Shown here: positions 26,721 to 36,628 of the stretch, piece after piece
How positions within the stretch are numbered: the first letter of the stretch is position 1
Layout: each line of letters opens with the position of its first letter
The notes under the pieces: generated by a model
The model's input: only the letters and a program-made list of their open reading frames with translations
Told to the model about the DNA's origin: nothing
Database searches by the model: none
From: an uncultured Pseudomonas sp.
GTDB lineage: Bacteria > Pseudomonadota > Gammaproteobacteria > Pseudomonadales > Pseudomonadaceae
DNA: 64,000 nucleotides
Assembly: GCF_913774235.1 (NCBI RefSeq)
Contig: NZ_CAJYDW010000012.1
Location: forward strand, 1 to 64,000
Direction of reading: 5' to 3'
Position numbers and translations under genes: made by a program

Positions 26721-27626
26721 TCATTCGCCAGACTCGGGAAGCCTGGGGCAGAAGGCCTCCAAGAAAACACTCAGCGCTGCCGAGCGATTCTCCGGGTGCC
26801 AGGCCAGTGCCAATTCGATGCGCGGAGCGCCATCGCCCAGGGACCTGGCCACCAGTCCTGGAGGACAGAGCGCCCGGGTGTAGTCCGGCAGCAGACAGAA
26901 CCCGCCTGAGCTGCGCACCAGCGACAGGGCCATCAGCAGATTTTCCGACTCGTGAGCACTGTGCAGGGTAACGCCTTGCGCGACCGCGTAGGCCTGGACG
27001 ATCTCGTGCAGCACCGGTGCGTGGAGACGCGATACCTGGATGCAGGGCTGGTCGGCGAGCCGCTTGAGGTCCAGGCACTCTTCCTGGGCCAGGGGATGGT
27101 CGGCGGGCAGGATGACGATCAGGGGCTCGTCCAGTAGCGTTCGGCTGTTGAGACCCTGCGCCTGCGTGGAAAGCCGGATGAAGGCCGCATCCAGCCGGCG
27201 TGCCTGCAGCTCCTCGATAAGGACGGGCGAAGGACGACTGAGCGTCTCCAGTTCCAGGGGAGCGAGCTTGCCGTTGAAGATGTCCAGGACACGACCCAGA
27301 TGCTGCGCCTCGATCCCCGGCATGAAACCCAGCGTCAGCCGTCCCTGCCAGCCTGGCGCGGCCTGCCGGGTCCGCTTCAGGGCCGCGTCGGCCTGGGCAA
27401 GGAGCTGCCTGGCTTCTTCCAGCAGGACCTCTCCGGCTGCCGTCAGGGTGAGGGGCCGATTGGTGCGTTCGAACAGCGGGGTGCCGATCTGCATTTCCAG
27501 ATCGCGCATCTGTCGGCTGAGCGAGGGTTGGGTCTTGTGCAATCGCTCGGCGGCGGCGGTGAAGCTACCTGCTTCCGCGATGCCGACGAAGTAGCGCAGG
27601 TGACGGAGTTCCAAGGGCAAGTCCAT
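26721..27626 (-). CDS. LysR-family regulator, probably of the phenolic acid decarboxylase gene
   Basis: A 301-residue LysR protein of the HcaR/CatM/BenM-like group. The HTH is at 5-62 (LRHLRYFVGIAEAGSFTAAAERLHKTQPSLSRQMRDLE), and an effector domain covers about 90-300. The start at 27626 places MDLPLELRHLRYF at the N terminus, as usual in this group. It is divergent from padC across 117 bp, so control of that gene by a phenolic inducer is likely but inferred. It converges on the third sRNA terminator. Confidence 0.88.
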   Translation of the reverse strand: MDLPLELRHLRYFVGIAEAGSFTAAAERLHKTQPSLSRQMRDLEMQIGTPLFERTNRPLTLTAAGEVLLEEARQLLAQADAALKRTRQAAPGWQGRLTLGFMPGIEAQHLGRVLDIFNGKLAPLELETLSRPSPVLIEELQARRLDAAFIRLSTQAQGLNSRTLLDEPLIVILPADHPLAQEECLDLKRLADQPCIQVSRLHAPVLHEIVQAYAVAQGVTLHSAHESENLLMALSLVRSSGGFCLLPDYTRALCPPGLVARSLGDGAPRIELALAWHPENRSAALSVFLEAFCPRLPESGE

Positions 27627-27743
27627 GCCGGCGAGGCATTTTTCCAGGCAAACAAGGCATTGGTGATAATAAGCGCCGCGCCCTAGAGTGAAAAGCAAGC
27701 CCCGTAGCCTATTTCCAATGGGGATTCACTCAGAGGCAAGAAC

Positions 27744-28262
27744 ATGCAGAATACTTTCGAGTCCACCAAGCCCGAACAGCTTTCCAGATTTCTCGGTCAG
27801 CATCTGATCTATACATATGAAAATGGCTGGCAATACGAACTCTATCTGAAGAACGCGACAACCATCGATTATCGTATCCACAGTGGCATGGTCGGCGGTC
27901 GCTGGGTGCGCGATCAACAGGCGCACATCGTGCGATTGTCCGACGATGTCTGCAAGATATCCTGGGACGAGCCCACCGGGACCACGGTCAGCGTGGCGAT
28001 CAATTTCCGTGAAAGGCACCTGCATGGGGTTATCTTCTTCCCGCAGTGGGTCGCTCTCGAACCGGGCAAGACGGTCTGCTTCCAGAACGAGCATCTGGAG
28101 CAGATGCAGCGCTATCGCGATGCCGGTCCAACCTATCCCAAGCTGGTGATAGACGAGTTCGCCCAGGTGACCTTCAGCGAGAATTGTGGCTTGGACGACG
28201 AGACGGTGATCGCCTGCGCGCCGGCAGAACTGCCGGCCGGCTATAGCACACGCCGTAACTGA
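27744..28262 (+). CDS. padC: Phenolic acid decarboxylase (PadC-type)
   Basis: A 172-residue beta-barrel decarboxylase that converts p-coumaric, ferulic and caffeic acids to vinyl phenols in the cytoplasm, without cofactor. Strong family stretches are [53 protein letters not shown] and [11 protein letters not shown]. Length is normal (about 160-180). It is more often found in Bacillus, lactic acid bacteria and enterics than in pseudomonads, so horizontal acquisition is possible. The ribosome site GAGGCAAG precedes ATG 27744, and the divergent LysR gene is the probable regulator. Its role is likely detoxification of plant hydroxycinnamates. Confidence 0.93.
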   Translation: MQNTFESTKPEQLSRFLGQHLIYTYENGWQYELYLKNATTIDYRIHSGMVGGRWVRDQQAHIVRLSDDVCKISWDEPTGTTVSVAINFRERHLHGVIFFPQWVALEPGKTVCFQNEHLEQMQRYRDAGPTYPKLVIDEFAQVTFSENCGLDDETVIACAPAELPAGYSTRRN

Positions 28263-29085
28263 GAAAATCGCCCAAACGAGGTGCTAGTTTGAGGGCACGC
28301 TCCTCTGAACGGCCGGCGAACTCCTACACTGTCCAGACAACGCTTGAGATTAGACGGGGCACTGAGTTCCGTTAACGAAGTTTCAGCCTGGGCGGGGTTC
28401 TGGATAATTCCAACGGACGTCCAGGGTCGTTCGAGATACTGGGGTGTCGCAGAAGTCGACTGCGCACTTCTAACGGCGCTTTTTCGGCTTGGCTGGCGTT
28501 GCCACTCCTTACCTTTTACCTTAGCCCCGCTATCAATGGTCGCGGCGCCCTGTCCATTGGGGCGCCGAACCGGCCAAACATCACTCGCCAATTCTTGCGC
28601 GAATGTCTGAAACATCAGACTGGCGTTTCCCCCATGGCGGAATGCGCTGCTTCGGAATAAGCAGTTCTATCGACGAAAGTCTGTTTTCGTGCTCAATGCG
28701 CATGGTGAGTGCGCTGTAATGATCGGTCGCAAGGCGTGGTAGGTGCCTGGGAAAACTAAAGCTGAATACAAGTGCTCGAGTGCCTGAACCGGTGCTGCAC
28801 ACAAAGATATTCAACGGCGAAGAGGCGCACGACGGATTCGGGCTCAATTCCACCCTGGTGTTCGGGGCGCACGATGCCGTGCTGATGGATGCCCGGTTCA
28901 CCCTGGCGAACGCCCACCGCCTGGCGGCCAAATCCTCCAGTAGAGGCATTACTTGCGGAAGTTGTCCATCAGCCATAGGCACCCGGATCTGTTCCTGGGG
29001 CAAGGCCCTGAGTCCTAATAGCAGCGAGACGGCGGTACCGGTGGCCAGTCGAGAGCCGTGGAAGCCTGCTGGTGGCGTGGGTCGC
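28263..29085. other. Gene-poor, lower-GC stretch with remnants
   Basis: About 820 bp with lower GC than the surroundings and no convincing intact gene. It contains a strong hairpin (CGGCGCCC / GGGCGCCG at 28543-28567) and a metallo-beta-lactamase-like N-terminal fragment (28780-28929). A minus-strand frame (about 29060 to 28930) reads LATGTAVSLLLGLRALPQEQ and onward without a recognised family. It looks like a site of past insertion or deletion. Confidence 0.5.
28780..28929 (+). pseudogene. Remnant of an MBL-fold hydrolase (N-terminal 50 codons)
   Basis: The reading frame VLHTKIFNGEEAHDGFGLNS and onward TLVFGAHDAVLMDARFTLAN-AHRLAA matches the first beta strands of metallo-beta-lactamase-fold hydrolases (the N/VNSTLV...DAVLIDAQFT...A pattern). 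The metal-binding HxHxDH motif is absent because homology stops at about 28929, after which the frame is unrelated. The gene appears truncated. Confidence 0.5.
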
Positions 29086-30468
29086 CTAGCCCGCCACTCT
29101 GTTGCGCCCCGCGGCCTTGGCCGCGTAGAGCGCCTGATCGGCCGCCTCCGTGAGGTCGTAGGCAGTCATGCCAGGCCGATGGATCGCCACGCCGAGGCTC
29201 AGGGTGATCGGCCGCCGCGACCAGGGGTGCTGGGCCACCACCAGGCGACAGCGCTCGGCCACCTGATGGGCGGCCACGCCGTCAGCGCCTGGTAGCAGAA
29301 TGGCGAATTCCTCACCGCCGTAACGGAAGCTGGCGTCGCCGTCGCGGCAACTCTGCAGCAGCAGGCGGGCGATATCCTGCAAGGCGGCATCGCCTGCCTG
29401 GTGACCATAGGCGTCGTTGTAGGTCTTGAAGAGATCCACGTCGATCAGCAGCATGGACAGGGGGAGGGCCTTTTCCTCGGCGCGCTGGAGCTGTTCCGCC
29501 AGGTGCAGGTCGAAGGCGCGACGGTTGTAGAGACCAGTCAAGGCGTCCGTGACGCTACGCTGCTCGGCGGCCTGCATCATGTCCAGCAGTTGCCGCTGGG
29601 AGGCTTCCAGGAGGTGCTGCTGCTCGATGTGTTCGGTAACGTCCACCGAGAGTCCCGCCAGGGCGATGCCGTGGCGCGTTGCCAGGGGAAACTTGTAGGA
29701 CTGCCAGAAGAAGCGGCTGCCATCCGGGGTGACGAGCCGCTCGATCTGCCGGCTCGGCTTGAGTTCGCGCATCACCTGTTCGTCCATCTCGCGAAAGCGG
29801 GGCGCGGCCTCCGGCCAGATGGCGAAGTCGTCCTTGTCGAGAATGTCTTCGCGCGTCAGCCCCAGCTGCTGCAAGAAGGGTTCGTTGACATAGGAATAGC
29901 GCCAGTCGCGGTCCTTGATGTAGGCGATGAAGGGGCCGTTGTTCATGAAGGCGGAAAAATTGATATCCAGCTCTTCCAGCTGATTCAGGGTTTCCCGCTG
30001 TTGCAGCAAAAGGGTGATTTGCCGTGCCAGGCGTTGCAGGCTCTCGATCTGGTCGGTCGCGAAGCGCCGCACCCGGTCGTCCAGTACGCAGAGCGTGCCG
30101 AGGGCGATACCCTGGGGCGTGAGCAGAGGGACCCCGAGGTAGGACCGCATCCGCTCCATCCCAGGCGCCACCGCGAGGTGAGCGACCCGGGGATCGCTGC
30201 GCAAGTCTTCCACGATGAAGGGCTGCTGAGGTGTCAGGATCGCCAGGTGACACAACGAAGACTCGACCGGAACCTCGGTCACCACCAGGCCGTGGCAGGC
30301 CTTGAACCAGAGCCGTTCCCGATCGGCCAGGGTGACGAAGGCCACCGGTGCCCGGGTGAGCTGGCAAGCCAAGGCCACGAGATCCTCGTAGGCGGACTCC
30401 GCACCACTGTCGAGGATCTGCAGCTCACTCAGGGCGTGGAGACGTCGGGCGTCGTCGGATGGTGTCAT
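29086..30468 (-). CDS. Diguanylate cyclase with GAF and PAS sensory domains
   Basis: A 460-residue cytoplasmic protein with GAF (about 15-165), PAS (about 170-285) and GGDEF (about 300-460) domains. The active-site motif is GGEEF, preceded by the product-inhibition I-site RDGD five residues upstream. The substrate-binding DALTGLYNRRAF and metal-binding LLIDVDLFKTYND segments are intact. It should make c-di-GMP from two GTP and be feedback-inhibited. The GAF resembles those in redox/light-type sensors, but no cofactor can be assigned. A 14-bp palindrome lies 66 bp upstream of the start. Confidence 0.93.
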   Translation of the reverse strand: MTPSDDARRLHALSELQILDSGAESAYEDLVALACQLTRAPVAFVTLADRERLWFKACHGLVVTEVPVESSLCHLAILTPQQPFIVEDLRSDPRVAHLAVAPGMERMRSYLGVPLLTPQGIALGTLCVLDDRVRRFATDQIESLQRLARQITLLLQQRETLNQLEELDINFSAFMNNGPFIAYIKDRDWRYSYVNEPFLQQLGLTREDILDKDDFAIWPEAAPRFREMDEQVMRELKPSRQIERLVTPDGSRFFWQSYKFPLATRHGIALAGLSVDVTEHIEQQHLLEASQRQLLDMMQAAEQRSVTDALTGLYNRRAFDLHLAEQLQRAEEKALPLSMLLIDVDLFKTYNDAYGHQAGDAALQDIARLLLQSCRDGDASFRYGGEEFAILLPGADGVAAHQVAERCRLVVAQHPWSRRPITLSLGVAIHRPGMTAYDLTEAADQALYAAKAAGRNRVAG

Positions 30469-30533
30469 GCGAGCTCGCGAGAACGGTGTCCTGTCTGGAG
30501 CATAGTACCCATGCCCGGCCGGGAAAACCGCAC

Positions 30534-30568
30534 CCGTTGCGCAAATCGTGGCCAGATTTGCGCAACGG
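30534..30568. promoter_or_regulatory. 14-bp perfect palindrome upstream of the diguanylate cyclase gene
   Basis: CCGTTGCGCAAATC and GATTTGCGCAACGG are exact reverse complements separated by 7 bp. There is no T-run on either side, so it is not a standard terminator. It sits between the GH63-like gene stop and the cyclase promoter region, so it could be an operator or a 3'-end-stabilising hairpin for the upstream gene. Confidence 0.45.
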
Positions 30569-30586
30569 CGAGCCCGCCGGGCCCTT

Positions 30587-33226
30587 CTAGCGCCTGGGTT
30601 GCAGCAGGAGGGCTACCAGGGCGCTCCAGCCGGTCTGGTGCGAGGCGCCGAGTCCACGGCCGTTCTCGCCGTGGAAATACTCGTGGAACAGCACCAGGTC
30701 GCGACTGCGCGGGTCGTTCTGCAGTTGTGGGTAGTCCACCATGCTTGGCCGCTTGCCGTCGGCATCCTTGAGGAAGAGCCGGGTCAGGCGCTCGCTGAGG
30801 CCGTCGGCGACCTCTTCCAGGTTGGCCAGATAGCCCGAGCCACTGGGGTACTCCACCGAGAAGTTGTCGGCGTAGTAGCGGTGGAACTCGTGCAGCGACT
30901 CGATGAGCATGTAGTTGATCGGCATCCACAGCGGACCACGCCAGTTGGAGTTGCCGCCGTACAGGCGCGAATCCGACTCGGCTGGCTGGTAACGGGCGCT
31001 GAGCAGGTTGCCGTCGGCCTGGCGCATCTCGAAGGGCTGCTGCTCGTGGGCCTTGGACAGGGAGCGGATGCCATGGTCGGAGAGGAATTCCTCGTTGTCG
31101 AGCATGCGCTTGAGCAGCAGCTTGGTGCGATGGCCGCGCAGCAGCGACAGTAGGAACCTGTTGCCCTGGCCGGGCTCTGTCCAGCGGGAGACCAGGCGGG
31201 CGAGATCCGGGCGCTGCCGCAGGAAGCCGCGCAAGCGCCCGCCGAGGCCGGGCAGGCCCTCGTGTTCGCGTTGTTCCAGGACCTGCACGGCGAACAGCGG
31301 GATGAGACCGACGATGGACCTCAGGCGCAGCGGCTCGGCGCTGCCATCGGGCTTGTGCAGGACGTCGTAGAAGAACTCGTCCTGTTCGTCCCACAGGCCG
31401 TCCTCGCGGTCGTCGCTGTGGTTGATGGCATTGGCGATGTGCAGGAAGTGCTCGAAGAACTTGATGCCGAGGTCGACGTAGACCGGGTTTTCCTTGGCCA
31501 GCTCCAGGGCGATGCGCATCAGGTCGAGGGCATAGGCGGCCATCCAGGCGGTGCCGTCGGCCTGATCCAGGTGATAACCCGGGGGCAGGGGCGCCGAACG
31601 GTCGAAGAGGGCGATGTTGTCCAGGCCGAGGAAGCCACCCTGGAAGATATTGCGGCCCTCGGCGTCCTTGCGGTTGATCCACCAGGAGAAGTTCAGCAGC
31701 AGCTTGTGGAAGACCCGCTCGAGGAAGGCACGGTCGCCGACGCCGGTGAGGGATTTCTCCTGCAGGTAGACGTGCCAGGTGGCCCAGGCGTGCACCGGCG
31801 GGTTGGCGTCCTCGAAATTCCACTCGTAGGCCGGCAGTTGGCCATTGGGGTGCATGAATCTGTCCTTCACCAGTAGCAGTAGTTGCTGCTTGGCGAAGCC
31901 GGGATCGATCAGGGCGTAGGCCACCGCCTGGAAGGCCAGGTCCCAGGAGGCGTACCAGGGGTATTCCCACTTGTCCGGCATGGAGACGATGTCGAAGTTG
32001 AGCAGGTGCCGCCAGTGGCCGTTGCGGATGCCCTCGCGCTGTTTCGGCGGGGTGGGCTGGGCCGGATCGCCGTTGAGCCAGCGATTGACCTCGAAATAGT
32101 AGAGCTGCTTGGACCACAGCAGGCCGGCCAGGGCCTGGCGCTGCACCAGGCGGGCGTCGGGGTCGGCGATCTTTTCCTGCAGGGCGGCGTAGAAGGCATC
32201 GGTCTCGGCGATGCGCTCGGCGAAGATCGCCTCGGCATCCACCGCGAGGGCGCTGGTGGGTGCCAGGCGCAGGTAGACCACCGCCGAGGCTCCGCCCTCC
32301 AGCGTCACGGCGAAATGGGCCGCGGCCTTGCTGCCGAAGTCACGGCGGACCGCTTCCCGGGCGCCCTTCACCACGTAGTCGTTGATGCCGTCCTTGAAAG
32401 GGCCCTCGGCGGGCTCGCCGGTGAGGCGGGGCAGGTTGGTTTCGTTGTTGCAGAACAGCCACTCGACTTCCTGCGGACCCCAGGCGCTGATGACCAGGTC
32501 GGAGCGATCGAAGTAACTGGCGCGGACCTGCTCGCCTTCCAGGCTGAGCATGGCGCGCGGCGGGGTACCGGTCCAGGCCCAGGTGTTGCGTGACCAGACC
32601 TGCGGCAGCACATGAATGCGTGCTTTTTCGGCACCGCGGTTCTCCACCGTCACCCGCATGAAGATGTCGTCAGGGGTGTGCTTGGCGTATTCGACGGTGA
32701 CGTCGAAATAGCGGTCCTGGTCGAAGACGCCAGTGTCGAGGATCTCGTATTCGCGATCCTCCAGGCCACGCCGGGCGTTCTCTTCCACCAGTTGGGCATA
32801 GGGGAAGGCCGCATGGGGATACTTGTAGAGCATCTTCTGGTAGGCATGGCTCGGCACGCCGTCCAGGTAGAAGTAGAGCTCCTTGACGTCCTCGCCGTGG
32901 TTGCCCTCGGCGTTGGTCAGGCCGAACAGGCGTTCCTTGAGGAAGGGATCGCGTTCGTTCCACAGGGCGATGCCCAGGCACCATTGTTGGGCCTTGTCGC
33001 AGAAGCCGGCGAGGCCGTCCTCGCCCCAGCGATAGGCACGGCTGCGGGCATGCTCGTGGGGAAAGTAGCGCCAGGCGTCGCCGTCGGCGCTGTAGTCTTC
33101 ACGGACCGTGGCCCACTGGCGTTCGCTCAGGTAGGGGCCCCATTGGCGCCAGGCGGCGGCGTCGCTGTCGGCCAGACGCTGGCCTTCGCGGGTATGCAGG
33201 ATGCCCGGGGCGGGATGTGCCGTCAT
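30587..33226 (-). CDS. GH63/MGH1-like glycoside hydrolase
   Basis: An 879-residue (alpha/alpha)6-barrel protein like the bacterial GH63 / mannosylglycerate-hydrolase-like group. Conserved segments are [44 protein letters not shown] and [11 protein letters not shown] in the middle, and [20 protein letters not shown] and [21 protein letters not shown] near the end. Acidic residues in WDLAF and HGENG sit where the catalytic acid and base occur in the family. No signal peptide is visible, so it is probably cytoplasmic. Natural substrates could be glucosylglycerate, mannosylglycerate or other alpha-glucosides; this is not resolved. Confidence 0.85.
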   Translation of the reverse strand: MTAHPAPGILHTREGQRLADSDAAAWRQWGPYLSERQWATVREDYSADGDAWRYFPHEHARSRAYRWGEDGLAGFCDKAQQWCLGIALWNERDPFLKERLFGLTNAEGNHGEDVKELYFYLDGVPSHAYQKMLYKYPHAAFPYAQLVEENARRGLEDREYEILDTGVFDQDRYFDVTVEYAKHTPDDIFMRVTVENRGAEKARIHVLPQVWSRNTWAWTGTPPRAMLSLEGEQVRASYFDRSDLVISAWGPQEVEWLFCNNETNLPRLTGEPAEGPFKDGINDYVVKGAREAVRRDFGSKAAAHFAVTLEGGASAVVYLRLAPTSALAVDAEAIFAERIAETDAFYAALQEKIADPDARLVQRQALAGLLWSKQLYYFEVNRWLNGDPAQPTPPKQREGIRNGHWRHLLNFDIVSMPDKWEYPWYASWDLAFQAVAYALIDPGFAKQQLLLLVKDRFMHPNGQLPAYEWNFEDANPPVHAWATWHVYLQEKSLTGVGDRAFLERVFHKLLLNFSWWINRKDAEGRNIFQGGFLGLDNIALFDRSAPLPPGYHLDQADGTAWMAAYALDLMRIALELAKENPVYVDLGIKFFEHFLHIANAINHSDDREDGLWDEQDEFFYDVLHKPDGSAEPLRLRSIVGLIPLFAVQVLEQREHEGLPGLGGRLRGFLRQRPDLARLVSRWTEPGQGNRFLLSLLRGHRTKLLLKRMLDNEEFLSDHGIRSLSKAHEQQPFEMRQADGNLLSARYQPAESDSRLYGGNSNWRGPLWMPINYMLIESLHEFHRYYADNFSVEYPSGSGYLANLEEVADGLSERLTRLFLKDADGKRPSMVDYPQLQNDPRSRDLVLFHEYFHGENGRGLGASHQTGWSALVALLLQPRR

Positions 33227-33404
33227 CGTGTCTCCAGAGTCAGGTAACGGTTAGGGCTCGAGAATAGAACACCATTGTGGCGTGCAAAGGCTCTCGCTGG
33301 CGCCTCGTTGCACTTTTAGTGCCTGATAGCGCTGAAAAATTCACGCCCTTGCGGTTTCCGTCACAGCGCTGCGCCCGGCGTGCCCGGCGGCCGATCCGAG
33401 GGCG

Positions 33405-33440
33405 AAAAAAAGCCCCACGCCCGGATCCGGGGTAGGGCTT
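33405..33440 (-). terminator. Rho-independent terminator of mqo
   Basis: Read on the minus strand, AAGCCCTACCCCGG - AT - CCGGGCGTGGGGCT forms a mostly paired stem followed by seven T residues. It lies 45 bp after the mqo stop. Confidence 0.8.
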
Positions 33441-33484
33441 GGGCGTCTGGTGCGACCCGGCGGGAGCGCCGGGCCGGCAGGCGA

Positions 33485-35131
33485 TCAGAGGGCCATGTCG
33501 TTGGCGGCCTTGTCGGCGCGCGGAGCGGCACCGGCAGTGGCCTTGGCTTCGGTGCCCTCGGCACCGGTGGCGACCGGCGGGGTGGCCAGTTGCAGCACTT
33601 CGGCGGTGTAGTTCCACTCCTGCTGTACGCGCGCCGGATCGCTGTTCAGCTTGGTGCCGTAGCTGGGCACGATCTGGTGCAGCTTGGCTTGCCACTCCGG
33701 GGTCGCGACCTTGTCCTTGAACACCTTCTCCAGCACGCTCAGCATGATGGGCGCGGCAGTGGAAGCACCTGGGGAGGCGCCCAGCAGGCCGGCGATGCTG
33801 CCGTCCTTGGCCGCGACGATCTCGGTGCCCAGCTTGAGCACGCCACCCTTGTCGGCGTCACGCTTGATGATCTGCACGCGCTGACCAGCCTGCCACAGAC
33901 GCCAGTCTTCCTTCTTGGCGTTGGGGAAGTACTCGCGCAGCGCTGCCAGGCGGTCGTCATCCGACAGCATCAGCTGGCCGGCGAGGTATTCCACCAGCGG
34001 GTACTCGGCCACGCCCACGCGGACCATCGGCCAGGCGTTGTGGGTGTTGGTGCTGGTCAGCAGGTCCAGGTAGGAGCCTTGCTTGAGGAACTTGGTGGAG
34101 AAGGTGGCGAAGGGCCCGAACAGGATCACGCGCTTGCCATCGAGCATGCGGGTATCCAGGTGCGGGACCGACATCGGCGGCGCGCCGACCGACGCCTTGC
34201 CGTAGGCCTTGGCCAGGTGCTGCTGGGCGATCTCCGGATTGTCGGTGACCAGGAAGGACCCCCCCACCGGGAAGCCGGCGTAGTCGTTGGCCTCGGGGAT
34301 GCCGGACTTCTGCAGCAGGTGCAGGGCACCGCCGCCGGCGCCGATGAAGACGAACTTGGCGTCGGTCTCGGTCTTCTTGCCGTCCTTGAGGTTCTTGTAC
34401 TCCACACGCCAGCTGCCATCGGCATTGCGGGTGATGTTCTCGACTTCGCTGGACAGGTTCAGCTTGAAGTTCGGCTTGGTCTGCAGGTAGCCGGCGAACT
34501 GGCGGGTGATCTCGCCGAAGTTGACGTCGGTACCCAGCGGACTCCAGGTGGCGGCGACCTTCTGCTGGGGATCGCGGCCTTCCATCATCAGCGGGACCCA
34601 CTGCTTGATCTGCGCCGGGTCCTCGGAGTACTGCATGCCGGAGAACAGCGGGCTGGCCTTGAGCGCTTCGTAGCGTTTCTTCAGGAAGGCGATGTTGTCG
34701 TCACCCCAGACGAAGCTCATGTGCGGGGTGCTGTTGATGAAGCTCTTCGGGTCCTTGAGGACGCCGTTCCTGACCTGCCAGGACCAGAACTGACGGGAGA
34801 TCTGGAAGGCTTCGTTGATCTCGATGGCCTTGGAGATGCTGACCTTGCCGTCCTTGTCTTCCGGGGTGTAGTTCAGCTCGGCCAGGGCGGAGTGGCCGGT
34901 ACCGGCGTTGTTCCAGCCGTTGGAGCTTTCCTCGGCGACCTTGTCCAGGCGCTCGACCATCTCCAGGCTCCAGGTCGGCTCCAGCTCGTTCAGCCAGATG
35001 CCCAGGGTGGAGCTCATGATGCCGCCGCCGATCAGCAGGACGTCGACTTTCTTGACGTCTTCGGCATGGGCGGTGCCCAGGGCGGAGGCGATGGCCACGC
35101 CGAGCAGCGCGCCAGTCATTTTCTTCAGCAT
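33485..35131 (-). CDS. mqo: Malate:quinone oxidoreductase with Sec-type leader
   Basis: A 548-residue FAD enzyme oxidising malate to oxaloacetate with electrons passed to quinone. The FAD motif is [14 protein letters not shown]; further family segments are [37 protein letters not shown] and [18 protein letters not shown]. The N terminus [23 protein letters not shown] has the shape of a cleavable signal peptide, a feature shared by one branch of Pseudomonas Mqo proteins. The C terminus has an Ala/Thr/Pro-rich tail (about 30 residues). The start at 35131 was chosen because the upstream open frame has no conserved sequence. Confidence 0.93.
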   Translation of the reverse strand: MLKKMTGALLGVAIASALGTAHAEDVKKVDVLLIGGGIMSSTLGIWLNELEPTWSLEMVERLDKVAEESSNGWNNAGTGHSALAELNYTPEDKDGKVSISKAIEINEAFQISRQFWSWQVRNGVLKDPKSFINSTPHMSFVWGDDNIAFLKKRYEALKASPLFSGMQYSEDPAQIKQWVPLMMEGRDPQQKVAATWSPLGTDVNFGEITRQFAGYLQTKPNFKLNLSSEVENITRNADGSWRVEYKNLKDGKKTETDAKFVFIGAGGGALHLLQKSGIPEANDYAGFPVGGSFLVTDNPEIAQQHLAKAYGKASVGAPPMSVPHLDTRMLDGKRVILFGPFATFSTKFLKQGSYLDLLTSTNTHNAWPMVRVGVAEYPLVEYLAGQLMLSDDDRLAALREYFPNAKKEDWRLWQAGQRVQIIKRDADKGGVLKLGTEIVAAKDGSIAGLLGASPGASTAAPIMLSVLEKVFKDKVATPEWQAKLHQIVPSYGTKLNSDPARVQQEWNYTAEVLQLATPPVATGAEGTEAKATAGAAPRADKAANDMAL

Positions 35132-35632
35132 GTCGTTTCTCGATCGATAGAAGCTGGGTCTGCTTATCGGGTTCCGGTGCGGTGCGGCACCATGGCACAT
35201 GGGTGGATGTGCGCTGGGCGAGGCAGAATGCAGCCGGAAACACGCGAGGGCAGGTTCTTTTCCCTCCACCGCCCCTCTCTCGTGACTCACCGGAGGGGTC
35301 GGAGCAAAAACGCAAGGCGCGGCCAAGGCAGCGGCGGACCGGAGACGACTGTCTCGGGCGCGGCGGCGTGGGCGTGCGTTTTTGTTGGCCGGCATTTTAA
35401 AGAGAAGAGTTATGGATTCCTAGCCCGGAATTCATGAGCTTTGGCTATTAGCCTTTAGTCTAATGTCGTTAGACCCCTCCCCGGGCCCTGCTGGAGGCCC
35501 ATTCAGAGGGTCTACACGTCTCGCAGCGGCGCGCAGCCGCGCCCGTTCGCATGGCGCCCGGAACGACGAAGCTGGTCAAAGATCCGCCGAAGGGTCGTCC
35601 TTCGCGCCGCTAGGCAGGCGAGAGCAGGTCGA
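35132..35632. other. Intergenic region with the mqo promoter and long leader
   Basis: About 500 bp between rlmF (ending at 35633, minus) and mqo. AT-rich sequence near 35393-35470 includes a TTTAAAAT stretch, readable on the minus strand at about 35404-35396 as a -10-like element; this would give an mqo 5' leader of more than 200 nt. No coding frame with a ribosome site is supported. An imperfect hairpin (AGACCC ... GGGTCT) lies at about 35468-35513. Confidence 0.35.
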
Positions 35633-36559
35633 CTAGACGAAGCGCCAGGCCAGGAAACGGCTCTGCTTCTGGCCCTGGGCCATGGCCACCACCCGACTCT
35701 CGCTGGCCTGCTCACTGCGCAGCGCAGCCTGCAGCGGCGGCAGGTTGCTGGCCTTGGACACCAGGCAGGTGAACCAGCCGACCTGGCCGGCGAAGCGGCG
35801 ACTCTCGCGGATCATCCGTTCGATGAAGGCCGCTTCACCGCCCGGGCACCAGAGTTCGGCGGCCTGGCCGCCGAAGTTGAGCAGGGGCGCCTGCTTGCCG
35901 GTGGTCTTGCCCAGGTTCTTCCACTTGCGCTTGCTACCGCGCACGGCGTCGTCGGGGCTGGCGTGGAAGGGCGGATTGCACAGGGTGGCGGCGTAGCGCT
36001 CACCGGGTCTCAGGATGCCGGCGAAGATCGCCTGGGGATCGGGCTGGTGGCGCAGTTCGATGGCGGCGGCGCAGTCGGGGTTGGCGGCCAGGGTACGGCC
36101 AAAGGCGGCCAGCGCCGCGGGGGCTATGTCGCTGCCAACGAAGTGCCAGCCGTATTCCTTGAAGCCAATCAGTGGATAGACGCCATTGGCGCCCGTGCCC
36201 ACATCCAGCAGGCGAATCGCTGCACCGCGGGGAAGCTGGCCATCGTTGCCTTCGGCCAGCAGATCGGCCAGGTGATGCAGGTAGTCGGCCCGGCCGGGAA
36301 TCGGCGGGCAGAGGAAGTCGGCCGGAATGTCCCAGTCCCGCACACCATGATGCAGCGCCAGCAGGGCGCGGTTGAGGGCGCGCACGGCCTGGGGATCGGT
36401 GAAGTCGATGGACAGGTTGCCCCGTGGTGTCGGTGCCACGAACGGCTTGAGCGCAGGGTTCGCGCGCATCAAGGCTGGAAAGTCGTAGCTGCCCTGGTGG
36501 CGATTGCGGGGATGCAGGGGCGCGGGGCGGCCAGGCAGGGGACGACGGGGCGAGGTCAT
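35633..36559 (-). CDS. rlmF: 23S rRNA (adenine-1618-N6)-methyltransferase RlmF
   Basis: A 308-residue SAM-dependent methyltransferase that modifies A1618 of 23S rRNA. The family start [16 protein letters not shown] is present, followed by [15 protein letters not shown] for SAM binding and the catalytic NPPF tetrapeptide ([13 protein letters not shown]), then [11 protein letters not shown]. Length is typical for the family. Confidence 0.95.
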   Translation of the reverse strand: MTSPRRPLPGRPAPLHPRNRHQGSYDFPALMRANPALKPFVAPTPRGNLSIDFTDPQAVRALNRALLALHHGVRDWDIPADFLCPPIPGRADYLHHLADLLAEGNDGQLPRGAAIRLLDVGTGANGVYPLIGFKEYGWHFVGSDIAPAALAAFGRTLAANPDCAAAIELRHQPDPQAIFAGILRPGERYAATLCNPPFHASPDDAVRGSKRKWKNLGKTTGKQAPLLNFGGQAAELWCPGGEAAFIERMIRESRRFAGQVGWFTCLVSKASNLPPLQAALRSEQASESRVVAMAQGQKQSRFLAWRFV

Positions 36560-36628
36560 GACGGCGGCTAGGGTGGAAAACGGGGCGGCAGCCTAGCACA
36601 GCCGCCCCCTGGACTCACGCGAGCAGAT

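Noticed and set aside
33380-35437. 685-codon plus-strand frame across mqo
   Set aside because: Antisense of malate:quinone oxidoreductase, which has clear FAD motifs; no ribosome site or domains in the shadow.
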